DNA of 5,072 nucleotides, taken from Planctomycetales bacterium. Its GTDB lineage: Bacteria > Planctomycetota > Planctomycetia > Pirellulales > Thermoguttaceae. Below the pieces are notes generated by a model. It was not told the DNA's origin. It did no database searches and saw nothing but the letters and a program-made list of their open reading frames with translations. Shown one piece after another: positions 1-5,072 of the stretch. A program made the translations under genes and the position numbers. Position 1 is the first letter of the stretch, and each line of letters opens with the position of its first letter. The stretch is from positions 1-5,072 of the forward strand of contig SKZG01000571.1 in assembly GCA_007127495.1 (NCBI GenBank). Direction: 5' to 3'.

Positions 1-9
1 ATTGAACAG

Positions 10-36
10 GAGGGAACTGAGGCAACAGAGATGAAC
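10..36. repeat. Imperfect 9-bp tandem repeat (GAGGNAACN-like)
   Basis: Three consecutive 9-nt units, GAGGGAACT, GAGGCAACA and GAGATGAAC, follow each other with no gap. The third unit is more diverged and runs into the next repeat. The tract is purine-rich. No gene is visible around it, although sequence left of the window could belong to one. Confidence 0.55.
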
Positions 37-72
37 GTCGAACGTCGAACGTCGAACGTCGAACGTCGAACG
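33..72. repeat. Heptamer tandem repeat GAACGTC, five full copies
   Basis: Five perfect head-to-tail copies of GAACGTC lie at 33-67, followed by a partial sixth copy (GAACG) at 68-72. The unit contains the palindrome ACGT, and TCGA forms at each junction. A 7-bp period is not a codon multiple, so this is not a coding repeat of a stable reading frame. Confidence 0.95.
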
Positions 73-104
73 GTCACCAGCCACCATCCAATCCCCGCCA
101 GCCC

Positions 105-136
105 CTAGCAACTAGCAACTAGCAACTAGCAACTAA
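105..136. repeat. Heptamer tandem repeat CTAGCAA, four full copies
   Basis: Four perfect copies of CTAGCAA lie at 105-132, with a partial fifth (CTAA) ending at 136. The tract stops three bases before the CGGAG ribosome binding site of the glycoside hydrolase gene, so it lies within the probable 5' leader or promoter of that gene. It is the second heptamer repeat in this 149-bp intergenic segment and is unrelated in sequence to the first. Confidence 0.95.
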
Positions 137-139
137 CAC

Positions 140-143
140 GGAG
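140..143 (+). promoter_or_regulatory. Ribosome binding site for the GH116 gene
   Basis: GGAG lies 6 nt upstream of the ATG at 150. It supports that start over the internal ATG at codon 29, which is just before the twin-arginine motif and would remove most of the signal peptide n-region. Confidence 0.7.
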
Positions 144-149
144 CTGAAA

Positions 150-3100
150 ATGTCGGAATCGAACGGTCCGAATGAATCGTATAGTCAGCCGTATAATGAC
201 TCGGCCTGTTGCGAGGGCGGGAGCGCGTGCGGCATGCCGCGGCGCGAGTTCGTCAAGCTGCTGGGCGCCGGCGCGGCGGCCGCCATGACGCGGCAGGCGA
301 TGCCCGTGATGGCCGGCCCGTTTCCCGGCGGGAACAAGTACCTCGAAGTCATCCCAGAGGACAAGCGGCTCGACCCCGCCTGGGTCCGCTCCCTGTACGA
401 GCGCGGCGAGAAGCAAACCTACACCGGTGACAGCCTCCGGTTCATCGGCATGCCGGTCGGCGGCATCGGCGCCGGCTGTGTGTACCTGGGCGGCGACGGC
501 CGGCTGTGGCTGTGGGACATTTTCAACCAGCACCACGGGCGGGGGCTGCTCTCGCGCGGCCACAGCGGCGAAACCTACCTGAATCCCCTGGAGCAGGTGC
601 AGCGGTTCGAGCAGGGCTTCGAACTGCGCATAGAGCAGGGCGACCAGTCGCAGCGGCGCCCGCTGGACCGCGAGGGCTTCAGCCACATTACCTTCGACGG
701 CCGCTATCCGGTGGGCAACGTGTCGTACAAGGACGCGGCCTGCCCGGTCAAGGTCGAGCTGCAAGCGTTCAGCCCGTTCATCCCGCTGGACCTCGAAAAC
801 TCCGCGTACCCGGCCACCGTGTTGCAGTACACGGTGAAGAACACGTCGGACCGCGCCGTGCGGGCGACGCTGGCGGGCCGGGTGGCGAACCCGATTTGCC
901 TTTTCACGGGCAACGGGGGTGGCGCGCAGCGCCGCAACACCGTCCTGCGGCGCGACGCGGCGACCATCGTCCAGTGCAGCGCGGAACCGCCTGCCCAGGA
1001 TGAGCAACCCGCCGAACCCCGGCCCGACGTCGTCTTCGAGGATTTTGAGAAGGCCACGTACGAGGGCTGGACCGTCGAGGGCTCCGCGTTCGGAACCGGG
1101 CCGGTGCGCATTGCCGACATCCCCGGCTACCAGGGCCACGTGGGCGGCGTGGGCGAGCGGGTGGTGAACTCGCACGCCTCGGCGCCCGGTGACAGCGTGG
1201 GCGCGAAGGACGGCGCGACCGGTTCGCTCACCAGCCGGCCGTTCACCATCGAGCGGCGGTTCATCAGCTTCCTCATCGGCGGCGGATCGCACGAAGGGAC
1301 CGGCATCGAACTGCTCATCGACGGCAAAGTGGTCAGCCGCGCGTCGGGCAACAACAACAACCGGATGCAGCAGGCGTTCTTCGACGTGGCCGCGCTGGAC
1401 GGCCGGACGGCCCAGTTGCGCATCGTCGATCGGGTGGCCGGCCCGTGGGGCAACGTGGGCGTCGATCACATCGTGTTCACCGACACGCAGCCGCAGGCCG
1501 ACGCCGGGAAACTCGAAGCCCGCTACGACTTCGGCACCGTGGCCCTGGCGCTGGTCGGCCGCGCTGACCACGCGACCGCGGCTGCGGCGGGGGACGCCTG
1601 GTTCGACGAGCCGGCCGACCTGGCCGAACGGCCCTTCGGCCAGCCGCCCGCCGGCGCGCTGGCCCGCACGGTGGAGCTGAAGCCGGGCGAATCGGCTGAC
1701 GTGGTGTTCCTTCTCGCGTGGCATTTCCCCAACTTGGACGTGCCGCCGGTCGGTCCCGCGGGCCGATGGTACACCACGCGCTTTGCAAACGCGGCCGCCG
1801 TGGCCGAGCACGTGGCGGCGCACTACGACGAGCTTGCGGGCACGACGCGCCGGTGGGTGGCAACGTGGTACGACTCCACGCTGCCCTATTGGCTGTTGGA
1901 CCGCGCGATGGCCAACACGACCACGCTGGCCACGAACACCTGCTACCTGTTCGAGGACGGACGGTTCTACGGCTGGGAAGGCGTGGCCTGCTGCGAGGGC
2001 ACCTGCACGCACGTGTGGCACTACGCGCAGGCCCCGGGGCGCCTCTTTCCGGAAATCGAACGCCGCACCCGCGAAATGGTCGACTACGGCATCGGCTTTC
2101 ACCCGAACGGGGCCATTTCGCACCGCGCGTACGGGCCGGGCGGCCGGACGCACCATGCTGACGACGGCCAGTGCGGCCGCATCCTGGGTGTGTTGCGCGA
2201 GCATCAGATGTCAGCCGACGACGCCTTCCTGCGCCGGTTGTGGCCGAAGGTGAAGCAGTCGGTCGAGTTCATGATCCGCCGCGACCCGAGCCGCGACGGC
2301 ATCCTCGAGGGCGCGCAGCCGAACACGCTCGACGCCGAATGGTTCGGCGAGATCAGCTTCACCAGCTCGCTGTACCTGGCCGCGTTGCGGGCCGGCGCCG
2401 CAATGGCCCGCGAAATGGGCGACGATGCCTTCGCCGCCCAGTGCGACCAAATCGCCGAAACCGGCGCCACCCGCATGCTCGACCTGTTCGACGGCGAGTA
2501 TTTCATCCAGAAGGAAGACCCCGAGCACGCCAACGCCATCGGCATCGGCCCGGGCTGTTACATCGACCAGATTTTCGGTCAGACGTGGGCGCACTGGGTG
2601 GGCCTGGAGCGGCTGTTCGACCGCGAGAAGCAGCACACGGCGTTGCGCGCGCTGTGGCGGTACAACTTCGTGCCCGACGTGGGACCGTTTCGCGAGGAGT
2701 TCCCTCGCGGCCGATGGTACGCCAAGGCGGGCGACGCCGGGCTGATCATGTGCTCCTGGCCGAAGGAGCCGGTCGATCCGGCCAAGAAGAAGCATTGGCA
2801 GTACATGTACTTCAACGAGTGCATGACGGGGTTCGAGTGGCAGGCGGCGGCGCACATGGTGTACGAGGCCGACACGGCGCCCGACCTGCTCGAGTACGGC
2901 CTGGCCGTCAGCCGCGCCATCCACGACCGGTACGACGCCTCGCTCCGCAACCCCTACAACGAGATCGAATGTTCCGACCACTACGCCCGCGCCATGGCCA
3001 GTTACGGGGTATTCCAGGCGTTGTGCGGTTTCCAGTGCCACGGGCCGCGCGGCGAGGTGGAGTTCGCCCCGCGCCTGACGCCGGAGCGGTTCCGGGCGCC

Positions 3101-3371
3101 GTTCGTCGGCCCGGAAGGTTGGGGCACGTTCGCCCAGCGGGTTGAAGACGGAAGCATGACCGCCTCGCTGGACCTGGCCTACGGGACGCTGGGACTGCAA
3201 GCCCTGACGCTCAGCCTGCCGGACGGGGTGGAGGTGTCCCGCGTAGCCGCCCGCCTGGGCGGCAAGGAAGCGCCTGCCTCGTTGCGTCGCGACGGGCGGC
3301 GCGTTATCATAACGTGGTCGGAGAAGCTCCGCCTGCAGCCGGACAAGACGCTGGAAGTGGTTCTGACGTAA
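150..3371 (+). CDS. Tat-exported GH116 family glycoside hydrolase (GBA2/DUF608 type)
   Basis: Predicted retaining beta-glycosidase of family GH116 (relatives: human GBA2 non-lysosomal glucosylceramidase and bacterial/archaeal beta-glucosidases or xylosidases). The substrate cannot be read from sequence. The N-terminus has a Cys-rich stretch, then the twin-arginine motif RREFVKLL (R31, R32) and a hydrophobic Ala-rich segment, indicating Tat export. The GH116 N-terminal beta domain starts near residue 95 with GMPVGGIGAG (100-109). It is interrupted by an inserted module at about 293-446 and resumes after it. The DUF608 alpha-barrel covers about 565-965. Inferred catalytic residues are E610 in GWEG as nucleophile and D672 in DDGQCG as acid/base. 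NEIECSDHYAR (937-947) carries E938 and R947, whose 9-residue spacing matches the sugar-binding Glu777/Arg786 pair of Thermoanaerobacterium TxGH116, as I remember it. A C-terminal beta region follows. The E610-D672 distance of 62 is much shorter than the roughly 130-150 of characterised members, so the catalytic assignment is provisional. Family membership is firm. Confidence 0.92.
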   Translation: MSESNGPNESYSQPYNDSACCEGGSACGMPRREFVKLLGAGAAAAMTRQAMPVMAGPFPGGNKYLEVIPEDKRLDPAWVRSLYERGEKQTYTGDSLRFIGMPVGGIGAGCVYLGGDGRLWLWDIFNQHHGRGLLSRGHSGETYLNPLEQVQRFEQGFELRIEQGDQSQRRPLDREGFSHITFDGRYPVGNVSYKDAACPVKVELQAFSPFIPLDLENSAYPATVLQYTVKNTSDRAVRATLAGRVANPICLFTGNGGGAQRRNTVLRRDAATIVQCSAEPPAQDEQPAEPRPDVVFEDFEKATYEGWTVEGSAFGTGPVRIADIPGYQGHVGGVGERVVNSHASAPGDSVGAKDGATGSLTSRPFTIERRFISFLIGGGSHEGTGIELLIDGKVVSRASGNNNNRMQQAFFDVAALDGRTAQLRIVDRVAGPWGNVGVDHIVFTDTQPQADAGKLEARYDFGTVALALVGRADHATAAAAGDAWFDEPADLAERPFGQPPAGALARTVELKPGESADVVFLLAWHFPNLDVPPVGPAGRWYTTRFANAAAVAEHVAAHYDELAGTTRRWVATWYDSTLPYWLLDRAMANTTTLATNTCYLFEDGRFYGWEGVACCEGTCTHVWHYAQAPGRLFPEIERRTREMVDYGIGFHPNGAISHRAYGPGGRTHHADDGQCGRILGVLREHQMSADDAFLRRLWPKVKQSVEFMIRRDPSRDGILEGAQPNTLDAEWFGEISFTSSLYLAALRAGAAMAREMGDDAFAAQCDQIAETGATRMLDLFDGEYFIQKEDPEHANAIGIGPGCYIDQIFGQTWAHWVGLERLFDREKQHTALRALWRYNFVPDVGPFREEFPRGRWYAKAGDAGLIMCSWPKEPVDPAKKKHWQYMYFNECMTGFEWQAAAHMVYEADTAPDLLEYGLAVSRAIHDRYDASLRNPYNEIECSDHYARAMASYGVFQALCGFQCHGPRGEVEFAPRLTPERFRAPFVGPEGWGTFAQRVEDGSMTASLDLAYGTLGLQALTLSLPDGVEVSRVAARLGGKEAPASLRRDGRRVIITWSEKLRLQPDKTLEVVLT
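1026..1487 (+). other. Inserted beta-rich module within the GH116 N-terminal domain
   Basis: Residues about 293-446 do not look like GH116. They begin FEDFEKATYEGWTVEG and continue with SAFGTGP, LTSRPFTIERRFISFLIGGG, a GNNNNR turn and VDHIVFTD. This pattern resembles a beta-sandwich module I recall at the N-terminus of some GH32 (levanase/invertase-like) proteins and in other planctomycete exported proteins. That link is from memory and was not searched. The Pro/Glu-rich stretch just before it (about 279-292) looks like a linker. GH116-like beta sequence resumes at about 454 (LEARYDFGTVALALVG), so the module is an insertion and not a terminal fusion. Carbohydrate binding is a plausible but unproven role. 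Confidence 0.6.
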
Positions 3372-3392
3372 CCGCGAACGAAACCAGTTATT

Positions 3393-3427
3393 ATCAGCCG
3401 CAGGGCGCTAGCCCCCGGTTGGCGTGA
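3393..3427 (+). repeat. Hairpin repeat F1
   Basis: A 35-bp unit starting ATCAGCCGCAGGG and ending GGTTGGCGTGA. The stem GGGC (3403-3406) pairs with GCCC (3411-3414) around a GCTA loop, and an outer CCG/CGG stem flanks it. This is the only F copy without an I partner. It is separated from F2 by 8 bp (ACCCAGTT) and starts 21 bp after the GH116 stop codon. Confidence 0.93.
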
Positions 3428-3435
3428 ACCCAGTT

Positions 3436-3470
3436 ATCAGCCGCAGGGCGCTAGCCCCCGGTTGGCATGA
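3436..3470 (+). repeat. Hairpin repeat F2
   Basis: Identical to F1 except that the tail reads GGCATGA in place of GGCGTGA. It forms an F-I module with I1 across a 42-bp spacer. Confidence 0.93.
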
Positions 3471-3512
3471 ACATTGAACCCGACGCAACGAAACCCAAAC
3501 GTAACGCCCCGA

Positions 3513-3540
3513 AACCGGACGCTAGCGCGTTGCGGCTGAT
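3513..3540 (-). repeat. Hairpin repeat I1
   Basis: On the plus strand it runs from AACCGGACGC to GCGGCTGAT. The inner stem is ACGC (3519-3522) with GCGT (3527-3530). Read on the minus strand it is the F unit with four substitutions, all in paired stem positions. Confidence 0.92.
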
Positions 3541-3557
3541 GGCGGGAACCGGCAAAT

Positions 3558-3592
3558 ATCAGCCGCAGGGCGCTAGCCCCCGGTTGGCGTGA
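3558..3592 (+). repeat. Hairpin repeat F3, directly upstream of the transposase gene
   Basis: A complete F unit followed by CCAT at 3593-3596. In F4 the same position reads CCATTGAACCC, so sequence leaves the usual spacer here and enters the transposase leader. The matching I2 lies beyond the gene. Confidence 0.92.
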
Positions 3593-3600
3593 CCATCGGC

Positions 3601-3604
3601 GAGG
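3601..3604 (+). promoter_or_regulatory. Possible ribosome binding site for the RAYT gene
   Basis: GAGG lies 4 nt before the ATG at 3609. The spacing is short, so translation may be weak, as would fit a self-limited transposase. It is the best candidate between F3 and the start codon. Confidence 0.4.
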
Positions 3605-3608
3605 TGCG

Positions 3609-4082
3609 ATGACTGCTGACGAACCCATTGCGTTTTTCGTCACGTGGACCGTGTACGGCACGTATCTGCAGGGCGACATTCGCGGATGGCGGCGACGTCG
3701 GCGGGGCGGCCAACCGCCACAACCGCAACTGGCCGAGTGGCGTCGCGATCGGTTGAAACACGAGGTGGTGCTATTGTCGAGTTCGCAACGGGTTGTCGTG
3801 GAACAGGAATGCCAACGCCATTGCGACCACCGGGGCTGGCGAATGTGGGCCGTCAACGCTCGTAGCAATCATGTACATATCGTCGTGACCGCGCCCGGAC
3901 AATCGGGCCGTACCGTACGCGATCAACTGAAGGCCAATTGCACGCGGGGGCTGCGCGAACAGTGGGCTGTGTTCCACGATCGACCCGTATGGACCGTTGG
4001 TGGCGATTGGGAATGTATCAATAGCGAGGACGACCTGGAATCCGTTGGCCAATACGTCGTCGAGGGACAGGGCCCCGAGTAA
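3609..4082 (+). CDS. REP-associated tyrosine transposase (RAYT, Y1/HUH superfamily)
   Basis: A 157-residue protein of the Y1 transposase (IS200-like, Transposase_17) fold, which nicks single-stranded DNA at hairpins through a 5'-phosphotyrosine. The N-terminal strand FFVTWTVYGTYLQGDIRGW (residues 9-27) is typical of the group. A basic run R28-R32 follows. The HUH metal site is NHVHIVV with H88 and H90. The candidate catalytic tyrosine is Y149 in GQYVVEGQ, with Q154 as a possible third metal ligand; this is inferred from the family layout. The protein ends normally after GQGPE, and nothing indicates truncation. There is no tnpB partner. The gene sits between hairpin F3 and I2, in the position of a normal F-I spacer, with F-I modules on both sides, which is the arrangement expected for a RAYT and its cognate REPs. 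By eye it seems less GC-rich than the neighbouring genes. Confidence 0.88.
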   Translation: MTADEPIAFFVTWTVYGTYLQGDIRGWRRRRRGGQPPQPQLAEWRRDRLKHEVVLLSSSQRVVVEQECQRHCDHRGWRMWAVNARSNHVHIVVTAPGQSGRTVRDQLKANCTRGLREQWAVFHDRPVWTVGGDWECINSEDDLESVGQYVVEGQGPE

Positions 4083-4109
4083 ACATTGGAACCAAGCGTA
4101 ACGCAACCA

Positions 4110-4137
4110 AACCGGACGCTAGCGCGTTGCGGCTGAT
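4110..4137 (-). repeat. Hairpin repeat I2, directly downstream of the transposase gene
   Basis: Identical to I1 over all 28 bp. The sequence between the transposase stop and I2 (CATTGGAACC, then GCGTAACGC) resembles a shortened form of the usual F-I spacer (CATTGAACCC, then ACGTAACGC), so I2 appears to be the partner of F3 on the far side of the gene. Confidence 0.92.
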
Positions 4138-4156
4138 GGGGCGGGAAACGGCACAT

Positions 4157-4191
4157 ATCAGCCGCAGGGCGCTAGCCCCCGGTTGGCGTGA
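4157..4191 (+). repeat. Hairpin repeat F4
   Basis: Identical to F1 and F3 over 35 bp. It pairs with I3 across the standard spacer. Confidence 0.93.
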
Positions 4192-4233
4192 CCATTGAAC
4201 CCGACGCAACGAAACCCAAACGTAACGCCCCGA

Positions 4234-4261
4234 AACCGGACGCTAGCGCGTTGCGGCTGAT
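4234..4261 (-). repeat. Hairpin repeat I3
   Basis: Identical to I1, including the ACGC/GCGT inner stem and the preceding spacer. Confidence 0.92.
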
Positions 4262-4278
4262 TGGGGGAACCGGTACAT

Positions 4279-4313
4279 ATCAGCCGGCGTGCGCTAGCCC
4301 CCGGTTGGCATGA
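4279..4313 (+). repeat. Hairpin repeat F5, degenerate
   Basis: An F unit with GGCGTG replacing GCAGGG in the left arm. One inner-stem pair becomes a T/C mismatch (left-arm position 12 against 21), so the canonical hairpin is weakened. The right arm and tail (GGTTGGCATGA) are intact. Confidence 0.85.
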
Positions 4314-4338
4314 ACCCAGTAACAGCGTAACACCCCGA

Positions 4339-4366
4339 AACCGGACGCTAGCGCGTTGCGGCTGAC
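4339..4366 (-). repeat. Hairpin repeat I4
   Basis: Matches I1 over 27 bp, with C in place of T at the last position (4366). It is only 25 bp from F5, using a shorter spacer that begins ACCCAGT, the same word that follows F1. It ends 8 bp before the ribosome binding site of the oxidoreductase gene, so its hairpin could influence expression of that gene. Confidence 0.88.
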
Positions 4367-4374
4367 GTTATCCC

Positions 4375-4381
4375 AAAGGAG
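4375..4381 (+). promoter_or_regulatory. Strong ribosome binding site for the oxidoreductase gene
   Basis: AAAGGAG lies 7 nt upstream of the ATG at 4389. It is close to the consensus and fixes the start codon, which also gives a complete Tat signal. Confidence 0.85.
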
Positions 4382-4388
4382 ACCCACC

Positions 4389-5072
4389 ATGGCTGAACGA
4401 GTCGTGTACCCCAATCGTCGCCGATTCCTGAAGACGGCGCTTCAAGCGGGCGCCGCGCTGGCGGCGCCGCAGGTGATTGCGAGCGCTGCGCTGGGGAAGG
4501 ACGGCGCGGCGGCCCCGAGCGAACGCATTGTCGTCGGGGGCATTGGCATTGGCAACCGCGGGCAGTACATGATGGGCTGCTTCCTGCCGCAACCCGACGT
4601 GCAGTTCGTGGCCGTGTGTGACATCAAAGCCGCGCGCCGCACGGCGGTGAAGGGCATGGTGGACCGGCATTACGGCAATACCGACTGCGACACGTACCGC
4701 GACTTCCGCGACCTGCTCGCCCGCCCCGACATCGACGCCGTGCTCATCGCCACGGGGCCGAACTGGCACGGCCTCGCGTCGGTCTACGCCGCGCGCGCCG
4801 GAAAGGACGTCTACTGCGAGAAACCCTGCACGAAGACCATTGCCGAGAGCCTGATGCTGGTCGAGACGATGCGTCGGACGGGGCGGGTGTTCCAGGCGGG
4901 CACGCAACGGCGCAACCTGCCGCACTTCGCCTTCGCTTGCGAGTTGGCCCGCACCGGAAGGCTCGGCAGGCTCACGGCGCTGCACGCGAAGCCGGGCGGC
5001 ATGGGCACCGGCACCAGCGGCTGGACCGAGCCCGTCGCCGAACCGGCCAAGGACGACGTCGACTGGGACCTG
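4389..5072 (+). CDS. Tat-exported Gfo/Idh/MocA family oxidoreductase (3'-truncated by window)
   Basis: The first 228 codons of a predicted NAD(P)-dependent dehydrogenase of the Gfo/Idh/MocA family, which typically oxidises or reduces sugars, inositols or their derivatives. The frame is open to the window edge. The N-terminus carries NRRRFLKTALQAGAALAAP, a clear twin-arginine signal (R10-R12) with an Ala-rich hydrophobic region. The Rossmann fold follows at about residue 46 with IVVGGIGIGNRG, giving glycines at 51, 53, 55 and 58 for the dinucleotide, and D78 (VCD) ends the second strand. PNWHG at 124-128 corresponds to the family's P-D-H/W-H stretch, and EKP at 144-146 is the conserved motif whose lysine acts in catalysis and cofactor binding. 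The visible part ends DDVDWDL, a point where planctomycete members usually enter the substrate-binding alpha/beta domain. Substrate is unknown. It follows the GH116 gene on the same strand, but the repeat array and transposase lie between them. Confidence 0.92.
   Translation, partial: MAERVVYPNRRRFLKTALQAGAALAAPQVIASAALGKDGAAAPSERIVVGGIGIGNRGQYMMGCFLPQPDVQFVAVCDIKAARRTAVKGMVDRHYGNTDCDTYRDFRDLLARPDIDAVLIATGPNWHGLASVYAARAGKDVYCEKPCTKTIAESLMLVETMRRTGRVFQAGTQRRNLPHFAFACELARTGRLGRLTALHAKPGGMGTGTSGWTEPVAEPAKDDVDWDL

Larger units (their letters stand above)
3436..3592 (+). repeat. Left copy of a 157-bp direct repeat flanking the transposase gene
   Basis: This F2-I1-F3 segment aligns without gaps to 4157-4313 at a constant offset of 721 bp. 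By hand I count about ten substitutions, with the 69-bp stretch 3472-3540 identical in both. Such a pair suggests duplication of the module and is a substrate for recombinational loss of the transposase gene. Confidence 0.93.
4157..4313 (+). repeat. Right copy of the 157-bp direct repeat flanking the transposase gene
   Basis: F4-I3-F5 matches 3436-3592 at a constant 721-bp offset. Most differences lie near the I-F junction and in F5, while the F4-I3 spacer and I3 are identical to the left copy. Confidence 0.93.
3393..4366. repeat. REPIN-like hairpin repeat array surrounding a RAYT gene
   Basis: This array fills both gaps between the three genes. It has nine hairpin units of two types: F on the plus strand (five copies) and I, which is F-like on the minus strand (four copies). 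The order is F1, F2-I1, F3-[transposase gene]-I2, F4-I3, F5-I4. F and reverse-complemented I share 24 of 28 bases. F2-I1 and F4-I3 have an almost identical spacer of about 42 bp. The organisation matches REPINs (paired inverted REP sequences) mobilised by RAYT transposases. No T-run follows any hairpin, so I do not call intrinsic terminators, although the hairpins could attenuate transcription or protect RNA ends. Confidence 0.88.

Noticed and set aside
1..149. Coding region or 3' end of an upstream gene
   Set aside because: The segment is mostly tandem repeats with non-triplet 7-bp periods, and I could not recognise protein-like sequence in it.
126..2204. 692-codon open frame on the minus strand
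   Set aside because: It is antisense to the GH116 gene and rich in Arg, Ala, Gly and Val, with no recognisable domain. It is an expected by-product of high GC at third codon positions. The 329-codon minus-strand frame at 2211-3200 is rejected for the same reason.
3393..3427. Rho-independent terminator after the GH116 gene
   Set aside because: The hairpin is GC-rich, but it is followed by GGTTGGCGTGA with no run of T, and it is one copy of a dispersed repeat.
3609..4082. Complete IS200/IS605 insertion sequence
   Set aside because: There is no tnpB, and the gene is embedded in multiple copies of a hairpin repeat, which fits a RAYT better than a standard insertion sequence.
3393..4366. CRISPR array
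   Set aside because: Repeats alternate in orientation, spacers are repeated and not unique, spacing is irregular, and no cas gene is present.
3393..4366. Integron attC sites (GGTTGGC resembles a core site)
   Set aside because: The sequence GTTGGC does not fit the GTTRRRY core, there is no paired RYYYAAC at the far end, and there is no integrase gene.
4368..4985. 205-codon minus-strand open frame
   Set aside because: It is antisense to the clear Gfo/Idh/MocA gene, whose plus-strand frame has family motifs and a strong ribosome binding site.

Overview
The window looks like a high-GC planctomycete-type (Planctomycetes/PVC) chromosome fragment. This is inferred from three things: two exported proteins with twin-arginine (Tat) signals, a Tat-exported Gfo/Idh/MocA oxidoreductase of the kind that is abundant in that phylum, and short-repeat-rich intergenic DNA. 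No rRNA or other taxonomic marker is present, so the assignment is tentative.

Layout. Positions 1-149 hold no recognisable gene. They are built largely from three stacked short tandem repeats (a 9-bp period, a GAACGTC heptamer and a CTAGCAA heptamer) that run up to the ribosome binding site of the first gene. Positions 150-3371 (+) encode a complete 1073-residue exported glycoside hydrolase of family GH116 (GBA2/DUF608 type). A beta-rich module of about 150 residues is inserted into its N-terminal domain. Positions 3393-4366 are a dense array of nine copies of a hairpin repeat in two orientations and two sequence types. A complete 157-codon REP-associated tyrosine transposase (RAYT, Y1/HUH superfamily) lies inside the array at 3609-4082 (+). 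Positions 4389-5072 (+) are the first 228 codons of a Tat-exported Gfo/Idh/MocA family oxidoreductase that runs off the window.

The most interesting object is the repeat array. The forward unit (F) and the inverted unit (I) match at 24 of 28 positions when I is reverse-complemented. The four differences fall in two base pairs of the same predicted hairpin stem and are fully compensatory. F and I pair up as REPIN-like F-I modules (F, F-I, F-[RAYT]-I, F-I, F-I), and the transposase gene occupies the spacer of one module. A 157-bp segment carrying F-I-F is present on both sides of the gene as a direct repeat offset by 721 bp.

Functionally, the GH116 enzyme would release sugar from beta-glycosides outside the cytoplasm, and the oxidoreductase could act on a sugar or related polyol. 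The repeat array and transposase separate them, so a shared operon is not shown.
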